Shown: positions 9,698-17,560 of the stretch, piece after piece | How the letters are laid out: every line of letters begins with the position of its first letter | Numbering within the stretch: the stretch's first letter is position 1 | DNA from: Alphaproteobacteria bacterium | GTDB taxonomy: Bacteria > Pseudomonadota > Alphaproteobacteria > UBA828 | Length of the DNA stretch: 64,000 nt | Reading direction: 5' to 3' | Assembly: GCA_022826345.1 (NCBI GenBank) | Contig: JAJDVB010000128.1 | Span: 1-64,000 of the forward strand | Program-made: the position numbers and the translations under genes | Notes under the pieces: generated by a model | What the model saw: only the letters and a program-made list of their open reading frames with translations | Database searches by the model: none | What the model was told of the DNA's origin: nothing

Positions 9698-10390
9698 TCA
9701 GGTGCCGAACGGATAGCGGCGCGTAAGCCTGAACGGCACCCCCTTGGCGTCCTGCTCGAACAGCGCGATCCCATCCACGGCGAGCGGCCGGGCGCACAGC
9801 GGCGCGGTGAGCGCTTCAAGGGCTTGCTGAAGGGCGTGCCGCTCGTCCTGATCGAGCTCGCAGGTCAGCGTCATGTGGAAGCGAAACTCGTCCAGCACGA
9901 ACGGATAGCCCCACTGGCGGAGCAGCTCCTCCTGGCGCGGCGTGTGCGTCCCCGCCTCGCGGCGAATGTACTCGGCCGGCGTAGGCGGCGCCCGAAAGCG
10001 ATGAAAGGTGCGGATGATGTCGTCCTCCAGCGCCTGCATGGGCGCGCTCGCGTCGGCGAGCACCAGGGCGAGGAAGCCGTCGAGCGCCGCGAGCCTCAGC
10101 GGCGGCGATTGAAACGGCTCACGCGAGGCTGCGAAACTGGCAAGCGCCTCGTCGAGCGCGTCGGGCGTGCACCCCTCGGCGAGGCGCATGGGCGGCGCCA
10201 GCGTCGCGTGGAAGCCGTAGCCACGGGGCGTCGCAGTGATGTAGGCCAAGCGCTCATCGCTGAACCCTTCCATCGCCGGCCGCGCCAGATGCGCGCCTGT
10301 CTCCGCATCACGCCCGAGCCAGGCCGCACCGAAGCGTGCGAGCGGCGAGTCGGCCGGGGGTGCGAAGTAGATGGCGTAGCGGTCAGTCAT
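9698..10390 (-). CDS. DUF1045 protein, 2H phosphoesterase superfamily (phosphonate-locus type)
   Basis: A 230-residue protein of the DUF1045 family, usually found in phosphonate utilisation loci and related to 2H phosphodiesterases. Two H-x-T motifs are visible: His61-Ala-Thr63 (YGFHATLAPP) and His172-Met-Thr174 (RFHMTLTCEL), spaced as expected for the two catalytic repeats. The opening MTDRYAIYFAPP is family-typical. A truncated phnE fossil lies immediately upstream (10425-10640), so the gene once belonged to a phn operon. No other phn genes are in the window, leaving its present role doubtful. The 260 bp between it and katG show no gene. Confidence 0.8.
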   Translation of the reverse strand: MTDRYAIYFAPPADSPLARFGAAWLGRDAETGAHLARPAMEGFSDERLAYITATPRGYGFHATLAPPMRLAEGCTPDALDEALASFAASREPFQSPPLRLAALDGFLALVLADASAPMQALEDDIIRTFHRFRAPPTPAEYIRREAGTHTPRQEELLRQWGYPFVLDEFRFHMTLTCELDQDERHALQQALEALTAPLCARPLAVDGIALFEQDAKGVPFRLTRRYPFGT

Positions 10391-10424
10391 CGCTGTGGCG
10401 GCAGGGGGCGTCTGCTCACGCCGC

Positions 10425-10640
10425 TCAGATGAACATCTTGCGGAGGCGTTGAGGGGCCAAGCTGACGGAGCCCACGATGATGCTCAGCACGGCCGAGGTC
10501 TCCGCATAGCAGAAGCCCCGGATGTATTCCCAGAGAACCATGCCGATTCCGCCGGCGCCGACGATACCGAGCACCGTCGCCGAGCGCACGTTCGATTTGA
10601 AGCGATAGAGCGAGAAGGAGATCCAGAGCGGCCATTCGGC
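10425..10640 (-). pseudogene. phnE: C-terminal fragment of phosphonate ABC permease PhnE
   Basis: Reading the minus strand from about 10640 to the TGA at 10425-10427 gives roughly 70 residues that match the PhnE C terminus, including [19 protein letters not shown] and QRLRKMFI at the end. The EAA-loop-like region (NVRSATVLG) and the terminal RLRK are family hallmarks. Nothing upstream continues the gene; folE begins at 10692 in another context. The fragment ends 34 bp before the DUF1045 start. It fills most of the roughly 300-bp gap between folE and the DUF1045 gene. Confidence 0.75.
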
Positions 10641-10691
10641 GGTTCGCAGGCGCGCCTGCTCCGCGCGGCAACACCCGTTGGGGCGAGACGT

Positions 10692-11345
10692 TCAGCTCCC
10701 GCGCGGCGCGCTCCCTCGGGTGCCGATCATCGACAGAAACTCCCGGCGGGTCGTCGGGTCATCGCGAAAGGAGCCGAGCATGCGGCTGGTCACCATGGTG
10801 ACACCCGGCTTGCGGATGCCGCGCGTGGTCATGCACTGGTGCGCCGCCTCGATGACCACGCCGACGCCACGCGGCTTGAGCACGTCCTGGATCGTGTCCG
10901 CGATCTGCGATGTCAGCGCTTCCTGGATCTGCATCCGCTTCGCCAAGGCCTCGACAAGGCGCGCGAGCTTGGAGATGCCCACGACCCGTTTCGCCGGCAA
11001 GTACCCGACATGCGCCTTTCCCAGGATGGGAACGATGTGGTGCTCGCAGTGGGATTCGAGGCGAATATCGCGCAAGACGATCATCTGATCACAGGCGGCA
11101 GTCTTCTCGAACGTCGTGGCCAGCAAGGCGACCGGGTCTTCAGCGTATCCGGCGAAGAATTCCTCGTAAGCCCGCACGACACGCTCGGGCGTTCCCTTCA
11201 GCCCCTCCCGGTCGGGATCGTCTCCGGCCCACTCGATCAGCGTGCGAACGGCGGCCTCCGCCTCGGCGCGGCGCGGCCGACGGCGCGCTCCCGGCCCGGT
11301 GCGCGACGGGGTCGAGCTTCGATGTTCGACAACTGCACTGTCCAT
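10692..11345 (-). CDS. folE: GTP cyclohydrolase I (FolE, type IA)
   Basis: A 217-residue enzyme converting GTP to 7,8-dihydroneopterin triphosphate, the first step of folate and pterin synthesis. The zinc ligands are visible in SHCEHHIVP (Cys and His) and HQCMTTRG (Cys). [17 protein letters not shown] and [14 protein letters not shown] are conserved. Residues 1-25 are a low-complexity extension. It is divergent from zur; the Zur box at 11406-11428 lies about 60 bp upstream of its start. That suggests zinc control of a zinc-dependent FolE (inference). A second FolE elsewhere in the genome is plausible. Confidence 0.93.
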   Translation of the reverse strand: MDSAVVEHRSSTPSRTGPGARRRPRRAEAEAAVRTLIEWAGDDPDREGLKGTPERVVRAYEEFFAGYAEDPVALLATTFEKTAACDQMIVLRDIRLESHCEHHIVPILGKAHVGYLPAKRVVGISKLARLVEALAKRMQIQEALTSQIADTIQDVLKPRGVGVVIEAAHQCMTTRGIRKPGVTMVTSRMLGSFRDDPTTRREFLSMIGTRGSAPRGS

Positions 11346-11405
11346 ATCCCGGCCTTTCTTCGATGTCGGGCCGCCCCGGATAGCGGCTCGCTTGCGAAAC
11401 GATAT

Positions 11406-11428
11406 GAAATGTTATAATATATCTTTTC
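11406..11428. promoter_or_regulatory. Zur box between folE and zur
   Basis: A 23-bp imperfect palindrome, GAAAT-GTTATAATAT-ATCTTTTC, matches the proteobacterial Zur operator (GAAATGTTATA core). It lies 24 bp upstream of the zur start and 61 bp from the folE start, in an AT-rich patch of a GC-rich intergenic region, so it can control both directions. The TATAAT inside the box may double as a -10 element. Confidence 0.85.
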
Positions 11429-11451
11429 TGTACCGCAAGGTGAGACAGGCG

Positions 11452-11958
11452 ATGACGAAAGCGCAGGCCCGACCCCGGCCCTGCACCGATCTGGATTGCC
11501 GCGGGCAGCACTCGACGCGCGAACGGGTCGCGCTCGCGGTATCGATTTGCGAGGGGCGCGGCGTACAGATGACAGAGCTGCGGAGGCGTGTCCTGGAGCT
11601 GCTTTGGGCAAGCGGTCGGCCGACGGGCGCCTACGAACTGATCGAAGCGGTCAAGCTCAGGGATTCGCGTCCGGTCGGGCCGCCGACCGTGTACCGGGCG
11701 CTCGAGTTCCTGATGGGGCAGGGCCTCGTTTCCAGGATCGAAAGCCTCAACGCCTACGTCCCGTGCGCCCATCCCGAGCGCGACCACGACTGCCTGTTCT
11801 TCATCTGCAGCGGCTGCCGGGCATCGGTCGAGCTCGAGGATCCGCGGATCGGAGGACTGCTTGCCGAGGATGCCGCCGGCCTCGGGTTCGTCGCGACACG
11901 TCGCACGGTCGAGGTCGCGGGCATGTGCGCGCGCTGCGCGGAAGCCGGGGCGGCGTAG
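11452..11958 (+). CDS. zur: Zinc uptake regulator, Fur family
   Basis: A 168-residue Fur-family repressor. A winged-helix half (about residues 35-95, including GPPTVYRALEFLMGQGLV) is followed by a dimerisation half with zinc-binding motifs FICSGC and MCARC. The ATG at 11452 is chosen because AAGGTGAG lies 8 bases upstream; the frame extends further back but crosses the operator. It assigns as Zur rather than Fur from the adjacent zinc importer genes and the Zur box in front. It is probably autoregulated and heads the aztABC transcript (29 bp to the next small gene). Confidence 0.92.
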   Translation: MTKAQARPRPCTDLDCRGQHSTRERVALAVSICEGRGVQMTELRRRVLELLWASGRPTGAYELIEAVKLRDSRPVGPPTVYRALEFLMGQGLVSRIESLNAYVPCAHPERDHDCLFFICSGCRASVELEDPRIGGLLAEDAAGLGFVATRRTVEVAGMCARCAEAGAA

Positions 11959-11986
11959 GCGCCGCTAATCAGCACGGATTACTGGA

Positions 11987-12121
11987 ATGAGAACGCGGCA
12001 CACGCTTTCGATCCGACTGCTGCCGCTCGGCGCCGGCCCCCGGCTGCTCGGCGCGGCCCTGATCGTTGCCGCGCTCTGGGGCGCGTTCTTCTGGGCGACG
12101 TCCACGCCGGGTGGACCATGA
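11987..12121 (+). CDS. 44-residue single-pass membrane protein upstream of the zinc ATPase
   Basis: A small gene absent from standard length cut-offs. It encodes 44 residues beginning MRTRHTLSIRLLP, with one hydrophobic segment (LLGAALIVAALWGAFFWATS) preceded by arginines, so it is probably inserted in the inner membrane. Its TGA overlaps the aztA ATG as ATGA (12118-12121), implying translational coupling. Position, overlap and good membrane-segment composition support a real gene. I recall similar tiny proteins in alphaproteobacterial zinc operons but cannot name a family. The ribosome-binding site is weak. Confidence 0.6.
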   Translation: MRTRHTLSIRLLPLGAGPRLLGAALIVAALWGAFFWATSTPGGP

Positions 12122-12861
12122 CCTACGCCCTCAAGTTTCAGGACCTGAGCCTCGGCTACGATCGGCATCCGGCCGTGCATCGCCTGCATGGCGAGATCGC
12201 CGAGGGCAGCCTGACGGCCATCGTCGGACCCAACGGGGCCGGTAAATCCACGGTGCTGAAGGGGGTGACCGGCTCGCTCCGCCCGCTCGAAGGCCGGATC
12301 GCCTTCGGCAGGCTCGCGCGGAGCGAGATCGCCTACCTGCCGCAGCAATCGGACGTCGACCGGTCTTTCCCGGTCGCCGTCGCCGACCTCGTGGCGATGG
12401 GCCTCTGGCGGGAGATCGGCGGCTTCGCGGGCCTGCGGGCCGGTCACCGCGCGCGCGTCGCCGAGGCGATCTCCGCGGTCGGCCTCGAAGGGTTCGAGAG
12501 GCGGCCGATCGGATCGCTGTCGGGCGGGCAGGTACAGCGTGCGCTCTTTGCCCGCCTGCTGCTGCAGGACGCGCGGCTCGTCCTGCTCGACGAGCCCTTC
12601 ACGGCTATCGACGCGAGAACGGTGGCGGACCTGATCGGCGTGGTTCGGCGCTGGCACGGCGAAGGCCGCACGGTGCTCGCCGTCCTGCACGACGTCGACA
12701 CGGTGCGGGCTCACTTCCCCCGCACGTTGATGCTGGCGCGCGAGCTCGTCGCCCATGGACCCACGGCGCAGGTGCTGACGGCCGAGAACCAGTTCCGCGC
12801 GCGCCAGATGTGCGAGGCCTGTGTCGGTCCGCCGCATACATGCGGGCGTAACGCGGCATGA
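12118..12861 (+). CDS. aztA: Zinc ABC transporter ATP-binding protein
   Basis: A 247-residue ATPase of the metal-ion (ZnuC/AztA) family. It has Walker A GPNGAGKST, Q-loop LPQQSDVDR, signature LSGGQVQRA, Walker B RLVLLDEPF and the switch His in VLHDVDTV. It energises zinc import with the permease at 12858 and the binding protein at 13739. Start and stop overlap the neighbouring genes as ATGA on both sides, so the three are translated together. The symbol follows the AztABC naming used for alphaproteobacteria; znuC would be an acceptable alternative. Confidence 0.9.
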   Translation: MTYALKFQDLSLGYDRHPAVHRLHGEIAEGSLTAIVGPNGAGKSTVLKGVTGSLRPLEGRIAFGRLARSEIAYLPQQSDVDRSFPVAVADLVAMGLWREIGGFAGLRAGHRARVAEAISAVGLEGFERRPIGSLSGGQVQRALFARLLLQDARLVLLDEPFTAIDARTVADLIGVVRRWHGEGRTVLAVLHDVDTVRAHFPRTLMLARELVAHGPTAQVLTAENQFRARQMCEACVGPPHTCGRNAA

Positions 12862-13727
12862 TGTGGGAGATCCTCGTCCAGCCCTTCGCCGATTTCGGCT
12901 TCATGCGGCGCGCGCTGATGGGCTGCATCGCGATCTCGGTCGGCGCGACGCCGGTCGGGGTGTTCCTGATGCTGCGCCGCATGAGCCTGACGGGCGACGC
13001 GATGGCCCATGCGATCCTGCCGGGCGCGGCCGTCGGCTATCTCGTCTCGGGCCTCTCGCTTGGGGCGATGACAATCGGCGGGCTGATCGCGGGCATGGCC
13101 GTGGCGCTGCTCGCGGGCTTCGTGACCCGCGTCACGGCGCTGCGCGAGGACGCGAGCCTGGCGGCCTTCTACCTGATCTCGCTGGCGGTAGGCGTGCTGA
13201 TCGTGTCCACCCGGGGCAGCAACGTGGACCTGATGCACGTGCTCTTCGGGACCGTGCTGGCGCTCGACGACGACGCGCTGGTCCTTCTGTGCTCCATCGC
13301 GAGTCTCTCGGTCCTGACGCTGGCAGTCCTGTTCCGGCCGCTCGTCCTCGAATGCGCGGATCCGCACTTCCTGCGCTCGGTGAGCGGGCTCAGCGCCGTG
13401 ACGCATTTCACCTTTCTCGCCCTCGTCGTGCTGAACCTCGTGGCCGGCTTTCACGCGCTCGGCACGCTGATGGCCGTCGGCATCATGATCCTTCCCGCCG
13501 CAGCCGCGCGCTTCTGGGCAGTCGGCATCGGTGCGCTGATCGCCGTCGCCGTCTCGGTTGCGATGCTCTCGAGCCTGTGCGGCCTCCTTCTCTCCTACCA
13601 TTTCAGCCTGCCCTCCGGGCCGGCGATCATCCTTGTCGCGGGTCTCGCCTACACGCTGTCGCTGATCTTCGGACCGGTGGGCGGTCTCGCCACACGGGCC
13701 TTCCCGCGCCGCCATCTCGAAGCCTGA
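12858..13727 (+). CDS. aztB: Zinc ABC transporter permease
   Basis: A 289-residue integral membrane protein of the ABC-3 (ZnuB/AztB) family with about eight hydrophobic segments. Family signatures include DAMAHAILPGAAVGYL near residue 45 and the later HALGTLMAVGIMILPAA. The gene overlaps aztA by four bases and is followed after 11 bp by the binding-protein gene. It acts as the homodimeric zinc channel in the inner membrane. Confidence 0.9.
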   Translation: MMWEILVQPFADFGFMRRALMGCIAISVGATPVGVFLMLRRMSLTGDAMAHAILPGAAVGYLVSGLSLGAMTIGGLIAGMAVALLAGFVTRVTALREDASLAAFYLISLAVGVLIVSTRGSNVDLMHVLFGTVLALDDDALVLLCSIASLSVLTLAVLFRPLVLECADPHFLRSVSGLSAVTHFTFLALVVLNLVAGFHALGTLMAVGIMILPAAAARFWAVGIGALIAVAVSVAMLSSLCGLLLSYHFSLPSGPAIILVAGLAYTLSLIFGPVGGLATRAFPRRHLEA

Positions 13728-13738
13728 AAGGAGTTTCC

Positions 13739-14863
13739 ATGCCCACCCGCAGAGCGCTTCTGACATCCGCCGCCGCCGCCGTCCTCGCCCTGTCGCTCGC
13801 CGCGCCGTCGATCGCACGGTCCAACGGACCGATGCCGGTGGTCGCCACCTTCTCGATCCTCGGCGACATGGTGAAGCGCATCGGCGGCGAGCACGTCGCC
13901 GTCACGACGCTCGTCGGCCCCGACGGGGACACGCACGTTTACCAGCCGACCCCTGCCGACGCGCGGGCCGTCAGCGACGCGACGGTCCTCGTCGTCAACG
14001 GGCTGCAGTTCGAAGGCTGGCTGGATCGGCTGATCGACGCATCGGACTTCCGCGGCGTCCGGGTGGTGGCGACCGAAGGGGTCGACTTGATCGCGTTCGA
14101 CGACGAGCACGATAACGGCGGCGGCCACGAAGCCCACGCCGAAGAGGCCGGTCATGACCACGATCACGATGACCATGCCGAGGCCGGTCATGATGATGAC
14201 CACGATGAGCATGCTGAGGCAGCGACGCACGATCATGATGATGACCACGATGACCATGCCGAGGCCGGCTATGATGACGACCACGATGACGAGGCGCATG
14301 CCGAGGGCGACGATCACGACCACCATCACCACGGTGCCTTCGACCCGCACGCCTGGCAGAGCCTCGGCAATGCCGCAGCCTATGCCGACAACATCGCTGC
14401 CGCTCTGGCTCAGGCCGATCCGGCGAACGCGGCCGCCTTCCACCGGAACCGCGCAACCTACGGCGCCGAGATCGAGACGCTCGATGCAGAGATCCGCGGG
14501 ATCGTGGCAGCCCTGCCGGCCGACCGCCGCACCGTCGTCACCTCGCATGATGCGTTCCAGTATTTCAGCCGCGACTACGGGCTGACCTTCCTGGCACCCC
14601 AGGGGCTCAGCACCGAGTCGGAGGCGTCCGCAAAGGATGTCGCCCGCCTCATCCAGCAGATCCGTGAACTAGGTATTCGTGCCGTCTTCGTCGAAAACGT
14701 CGCGGACCCCCGTCTCCTGGAACGCATCGCCGACGAGACGGGAGCCACCATCGGCGGCACGCTCTATCCCGGCGCGCTGTCCGGTCCGGACGGTCCGGCG
14801 CCGACCTACCTCGACATGATGCGCCACAACGCGACGACCCTCGCGCAGGCGCTGGCTCCGTGA
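13739..14863 (+). CDS. aztC: Zinc-binding periplasmic protein with long His/Asp-rich loop
   Basis: A 374-residue ZnuA/AztC-type cluster A-I binding protein. The signal peptide is MPTRRALLTSAAAAVLALSL through ARS. Expected metal ligands are His66 (GDTHVYQ), His204 (DPHAWQS) and a later His in VTSHDAFQYF, plus an Asp near the C terminus. Residues about 124-198 form a loop built of His/Asp/Glu repeats, longer than in many homologues and thought to collect or deliver zinc. The ATG at 13739 follows GAAAGGAG; the much longer open frame from 12821 is an out-of-frame extension across aztB. A degraded partial copy of this gene lies at 17385-17470. Confidence 0.93.
   Translation: MPTRRALLTSAAAAVLALSLAAPSIARSNGPMPVVATFSILGDMVKRIGGEHVAVTTLVGPDGDTHVYQPTPADARAVSDATVLVVNGLQFEGWLDRLIDASDFRGVRVVATEGVDLIAFDDEHDNGGGHEAHAEEAGHDHDHDDHAEAGHDDDHDEHAEAATHDHDDDHDDHAEAGYDDDHDDEAHAEGDDHDHHHHGAFDPHAWQSLGNAAAYADNIAAALAQADPANAAAFHRNRATYGAEIETLDAEIRGIVAALPADRRTVVTSHDAFQYFSRDYGLTFLAPQGLSTESEASAKDVARLIQQIRELGIRAVFVENVADPRLLERIADETGATIGGTLYPGALSGPDGPAPTYLDMMRHNATTLAQALAP
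14137..14331 (+). repeat. Internal tandem repeats encoding the His-rich loop of AztC
   Basis: Imperfect repeats built from CATGATGA/CACGATGA trinucleotide-type units. A longer copy, CACGATGACCATGCCGAGGC, occurs twice (about 14170 and 14258). The structure would allow loop-length change by slippage in steps that keep frame. Confidence 0.7.
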
Positions 14864-14880
14864 GGCGCGGCGCAGCCCGC

Positions 14881-14903
14881 GAAAACCGGGACGCCGGATT
14901 TTC
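14881..14903 (+). terminator. Possible terminator hairpin after aztC
   Basis: GAAAACCGG and CCGGATTTTC form a short bulged stem about 17 bp after the aztC stop, with T-rich sequence in the right arm. It is weak, with no extended T-run. It could separate the azt transcript from the CobW cluster, whose start is about 135 bp further on. Confidence 0.35.
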
Positions 14904-15038
14904 AGGAACGAGAGGGACAGGTCGGCACATCGCGCATGAGGGCGTGTCCCGAACAGCGCTTCCAGCCAGCATCCATGAACTGAGTAGAGGCCGCTGGGCG
15001 CTGCTGAACAGCTTCAAGGATTGAAGGAGATGAAATCC

Positions 15039-15995
15039 ATGAACCAGATCCCCGTTACCGTTCTGACCGGCTATCTCGGCGCCGGCAAGACAACGCTCCT
15101 GAACCGCATCCTGACCGAGGAGCACGGCAAGAAATACGCCGTGGTTGTCAACGAGTTCGGCGAAATCGGCATCGACAACGACCTCGTGGTCAACGCCGAC
15201 GAGGAAGTGTTCGAGATGAACAACGGTTGCATCTGCTGCACCGTACGCGGGGATCTGATCCGCATCCTTGGGGGGTTGATGAAACGGCAAGACAGCTTCG
15301 ATGGAATCCTCATCGAGACCACGGGCCTTGCCGATCCCGCGCCGGTCGCCCAGACCTTCTTCGTGGACGACGATGTTCGGCGACGGACCTGGCTCGATTC
15401 GATCGTAACGGTGGTCGACGCCCGCCATGTCTTCCAGCGGCTGGAAGACAGCCATGAGGCGCTGGAACAGATTGCCTTTGCCGACGTCATCCTTCTCAAC
15501 AAGACGGACCTCGTGCCGGCCGATGAGCTGGCGCAGGTGGAAACGCGCATCCGTTCGATCAATGCGACGGCGGTTATCCATCGCACGCAGCGATGCGGGG
15601 TGGGGCTTGACACGGTGCTGGGGCGCCGAGCCTTCGATCTCGATCGCATCCTGGCGATCGAGTCCGACTTTCTTTCGGAAGACGACCATGAACACGACGA
15701 TGCCGTGAAGAGCCTCTGCCTGCGCACCGACCGGCCCTTGGACGGAGCCCGCGTCACAGGGTGGTTGCAGGACCTGCTTGTCGAGCGCGGTCAAGACCTC
15801 CTGCGAACCAAGGGAATCCTGTCGATCGCCGGCCAGGACAAGCAGTTTGTCGTCCAGGCAGTCCATATGCTGATGGAAGGGAATTTCACGAAGCCGTGGA
15901 GCCCAGACGAGAACCGAGAGAGTCGCCTGGTCTTCATCGGTCGAAACATCGATGAGGTGGAACTGCGTCAGCAGTTCGACGCCTGCATTGCATGA
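15039..15995 (+). CDS. CobW/ZigA-type G3E GTPase, zinc metallochaperone candidate
   Basis: A 318-residue P-loop GTPase of the COG0523 class. Walker A is GYLGAGKTT, the metal-binding CxCC motif is GCICCT, and Walker B/G3 includes ILIETTGLADP. NKTD is the guanine-specificity motif. The CobW C-terminal domain ends in VFIGRNIDEVELR. A short His/Asp patch (DDHEHDD) lies in the linker. The ATG at 15039 is chosen over the TTG at 15021 because GAAGGAG lies correctly before it. Co-location with Zur and AztABC points to zinc allocation to proteins under limitation (established for ZigA-like members; inferred here). It overlaps the WD40 gene by four bases. Confidence 0.88.
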   Translation: MNQIPVTVLTGYLGAGKTTLLNRILTEEHGKKYAVVVNEFGEIGIDNDLVVNADEEVFEMNNGCICCTVRGDLIRILGGLMKRQDSFDGILIETTGLADPAPVAQTFFVDDDVRRRTWLDSIVTVVDARHVFQRLEDSHEALEQIAFADVILLNKTDLVPADELAQVETRIRSINATAVIHRTQRCGVGLDTVLGRRAFDLDRILAIESDFLSEDDHEHDDAVKSLCLRTDRPLDGARVTGWLQDLLVERGQDLLRTKGILSIAGQDKQFVVQAVHMLMEGNFTKPWSPDENRESRLVFIGRNIDEVELRQQFDACIA

Positions 15996-17047
15996 GTTTG
16001 TCCGCCGAACAGGCCCAGACGTCGCTGCTTGATCGCATCGGCACCGGGCGGACGCTCGACGCATATGTGGTGGGCGTTGCGTTCCTTGAGGGGGGACTGC
16101 TCGCGGCTGCGCTCGGGGACGGACGGGTCGCGTTCATCAAGAGCGAAAGCGCGACTCCTCCGTCCTTCGTTTCGGTGCATGACGGGGCTTGTCTTTCGCT
16201 GGCCGTCGACTTGGGAGAGCAGCGCGTTCTGACAGGCGGAGACGATGCTCGGCTGATGAGCACCGATACCGACGGCGAGACCACCGAAATCGCAGCCGTT
16301 GCGGGGCGATGGGTCGAGCCGATTGCCGTCAGCAGGGCATCCGGACTATGCGCTGCGGTCTTCGGCAAGACAGTTTCCCTTTTCGCGCAAGATGGAAGAG
16401 CGGTTGGAGCGTTCGATCATGCAAACACGGTTGGCGGTCTGGCATTCGATCCGAAAGGGCGGCGGATCGCCGCTGCTCACTATGGTGGAGTCAGCCTCTG
16501 GTGGGCGAAGCCCAGCACGCAGAAACCCAAGCGACTCAGCTGGTCGGGCTCGCACCTTGATCTGACCTGGAGCCCGGACGGAAAGTACATCGTCACCGCA
16601 ATGCAGGAGAACGAGCTGCACGGTTGGCGTGTCTCCGACAGCTCCCATATGCGGATGTCTGGCTACCCGACGAAGGTCAAGTCGATGAACTGGCTGCCGA
16701 AGGGAAGGTATCTGGCGACCGGTGGCGCGGAGTCCGTGGTTTGTTGGCCGTTCCACGGCAAGGACGGCCCCATGGGCAAGGCGCCGCTCGACCTCGGGCG
16801 GGGCTTCGAGGGTGTGGTCACTGTGGTTGCTGCTCACCCCCGGCATGACGTGGTCGCCGCCGGATACGAGGACGGTGCCACCATCCTCGTGCAGATCGAC
16901 CGCGCTGATTCAGTTCTGGTCAAGCGACCCGGCAAGGGCGCTGTGACCGCGCTCGCATGGTCGACAGATGGACAGCATCTCGCACTCGGTACCGAGAGCG
17001 GTTTCGTCAGTCGAATTAGCCTTTCCGACTGGCGGACTCCATCATGA
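15992..17047 (+). CDS. WD40-repeat protein coupled to the CobW GTPase
   Basis: A 351-residue cytoplasmic beta-propeller with no signal peptide. Repeating units end in GGDDARLM, GVSLWWA, NELHGWRV, ESVVCWPF and ESGFVSRI, about seven blades. The start ATGA overlaps the CobW stop, indicating joint translation. In other alphaproteobacteria a WD40 protein often accompanies this GTPase, suggesting a scaffold or zinc-handling partner (from memory of such loci; not provable here). It is not AztD, which is periplasmic. Confidence 0.85.
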   Translation: MSLSAEQAQTSLLDRIGTGRTLDAYVVGVAFLEGGLLAAALGDGRVAFIKSESATPPSFVSVHDGACLSLAVDLGEQRVLTGGDDARLMSTDTDGETTEIAAVAGRWVEPIAVSRASGLCAAVFGKTVSLFAQDGRAVGAFDHANTVGGLAFDPKGRRIAAAHYGGVSLWWAKPSTQKPKRLSWSGSHLDLTWSPDGKYIVTAMQENELHGWRVSDSSHMRMSGYPTKVKSMNWLPKGRYLATGGAESVVCWPFHGKDGPMGKAPLDLGRGFEGVVTVVAAHPRHDVVAAGYEDGATILVQIDRADSVLVKRPGKGAVTALAWSTDGQHLALGTESGFVSRISLSDWRTPS

Positions 17048-17085
17048 GCGCGAACAGAGGAGCTCCAATCAAGGTTCTTCCATGA
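17044..17085 (+). other. 13-codon open frame bridging WD40 and DUF1289 genes
   Basis: ATG at 17044 overlaps the WD40 stop (ATGA), and its own TGA overlaps the DUF1289 ATG (ATGA at 17082-17085). The 13 codons contain an AGAGGAG motif. It could pass ribosomes from one gene to the next; equally it may be chance. Confidence 0.2.
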
Positions 17086-17291
17086 AACGGGGGGCAAAAC
17101 GCGCGCATTCTCCATGCATCGACGTCTGCCGTCTCGACCCGAAGACCGGGTGGTGCCTGGGCTGTGGCAGGACCGCCGCTGAGATCGAAGAGTGGCGCAA
17201 GCTGACACCGTTCCGCCGACGCCGGCTTGAACGGGAAGTCGCGCGGCGCCTGGTGAAGCTCGGGCAGCACACGCTATTGGAAAACGAATGA
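17082..17291 (+). CDS. DUF1289 small cysteine-containing protein
   Basis: A 69-residue protein with the DUF1289 signature: SPCIDVCRLD then GWCLGCGRT, followed by WRKLTPFRRRR. The four Cys (C-x3-C ... C-x2-C) could bind a metal or iron-sulfur cluster. The ATG at 17082 is chosen as the first in frame after the WD40 gene; AGAGGAG at 17056 is rather far. It ends the zinc-associated transcript. Family function is unknown to me. Confidence 0.8.
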   Translation: MKRGAKRAHSPCIDVCRLDPKTGWCLGCGRTAAEIEEWRKLTPFRRRRLEREVARRLVKLGQHTLLENE

Positions 17292-17384
17292 AACGGTCGA
17301 TGATCACTATTCACGATCTATGAACCCAGTTTCTGGCGGCATTTGTTTTGCCGGCGGGAGCCAGTGGATTTCCGGCTGCGGCAC

Positions 17385-17470
17385 ACCCACACGCCTGGCA
17401 GAGCCTCGGCAACGCCGTAACCTATATCGACAACATCACCACCACTCTGGCTCAGGCCGATCCGGCGAAC
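17385..17470 (+). pseudogene. Degenerate partial copy of the aztC metal-site region
   Basis: These 86 bp closely match aztC positions 14343-14428 (HAWQSLGNA ... LAQADPANG in translation), with about a dozen mismatches by eye. The preceding bases (17318-17384) read as a hydrophobic, signal-peptide-like stretch (FLAAFVLPAGASG). It looks like a fossil of a second zinc-binding-protein gene or a recombination leftover. No intact frame follows. Confidence 0.7.
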
Positions 17471-17477
17471 GGGTCCA

Positions 17478-17560
17478 TTAGCGCAGGCTGCCGAAGAAGG
17501 ACGAAATGTCGGCGGCGAGCCAGCCCGGATCTTCCAGGGCTGCGAAATGGCTGCTGCCTC
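17478..17560 (-). pseudogene. C-terminal fragment of an alpha/beta hydrolase
   Basis: The minus-strand frame ending at 17478 reads HFAALEDPGWLAADISSFF then a few residues and stop. This is the usual C terminus of epoxide-hydrolase-type alpha/beta hydrolases, where the catalytic His precedes FAALE-P. Upstream sequence does not continue the fold. With the aztC fossil it fills the 443-bp gap between the DUF1289 and PhzF genes. Confidence 0.5.

Noticed and set aside
12821..13738. Long N-terminal extension of AztC in one open frame
   Set aside because: The extension overlaps aztB in another frame and the real start has a ribosome-binding site and signal peptide.
15992..17047. AztD periplasmic zinc chaperone
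   Set aside because: It is a beta-propeller next to a zinc importer but has no signal peptide and is coupled to the CobW gene.
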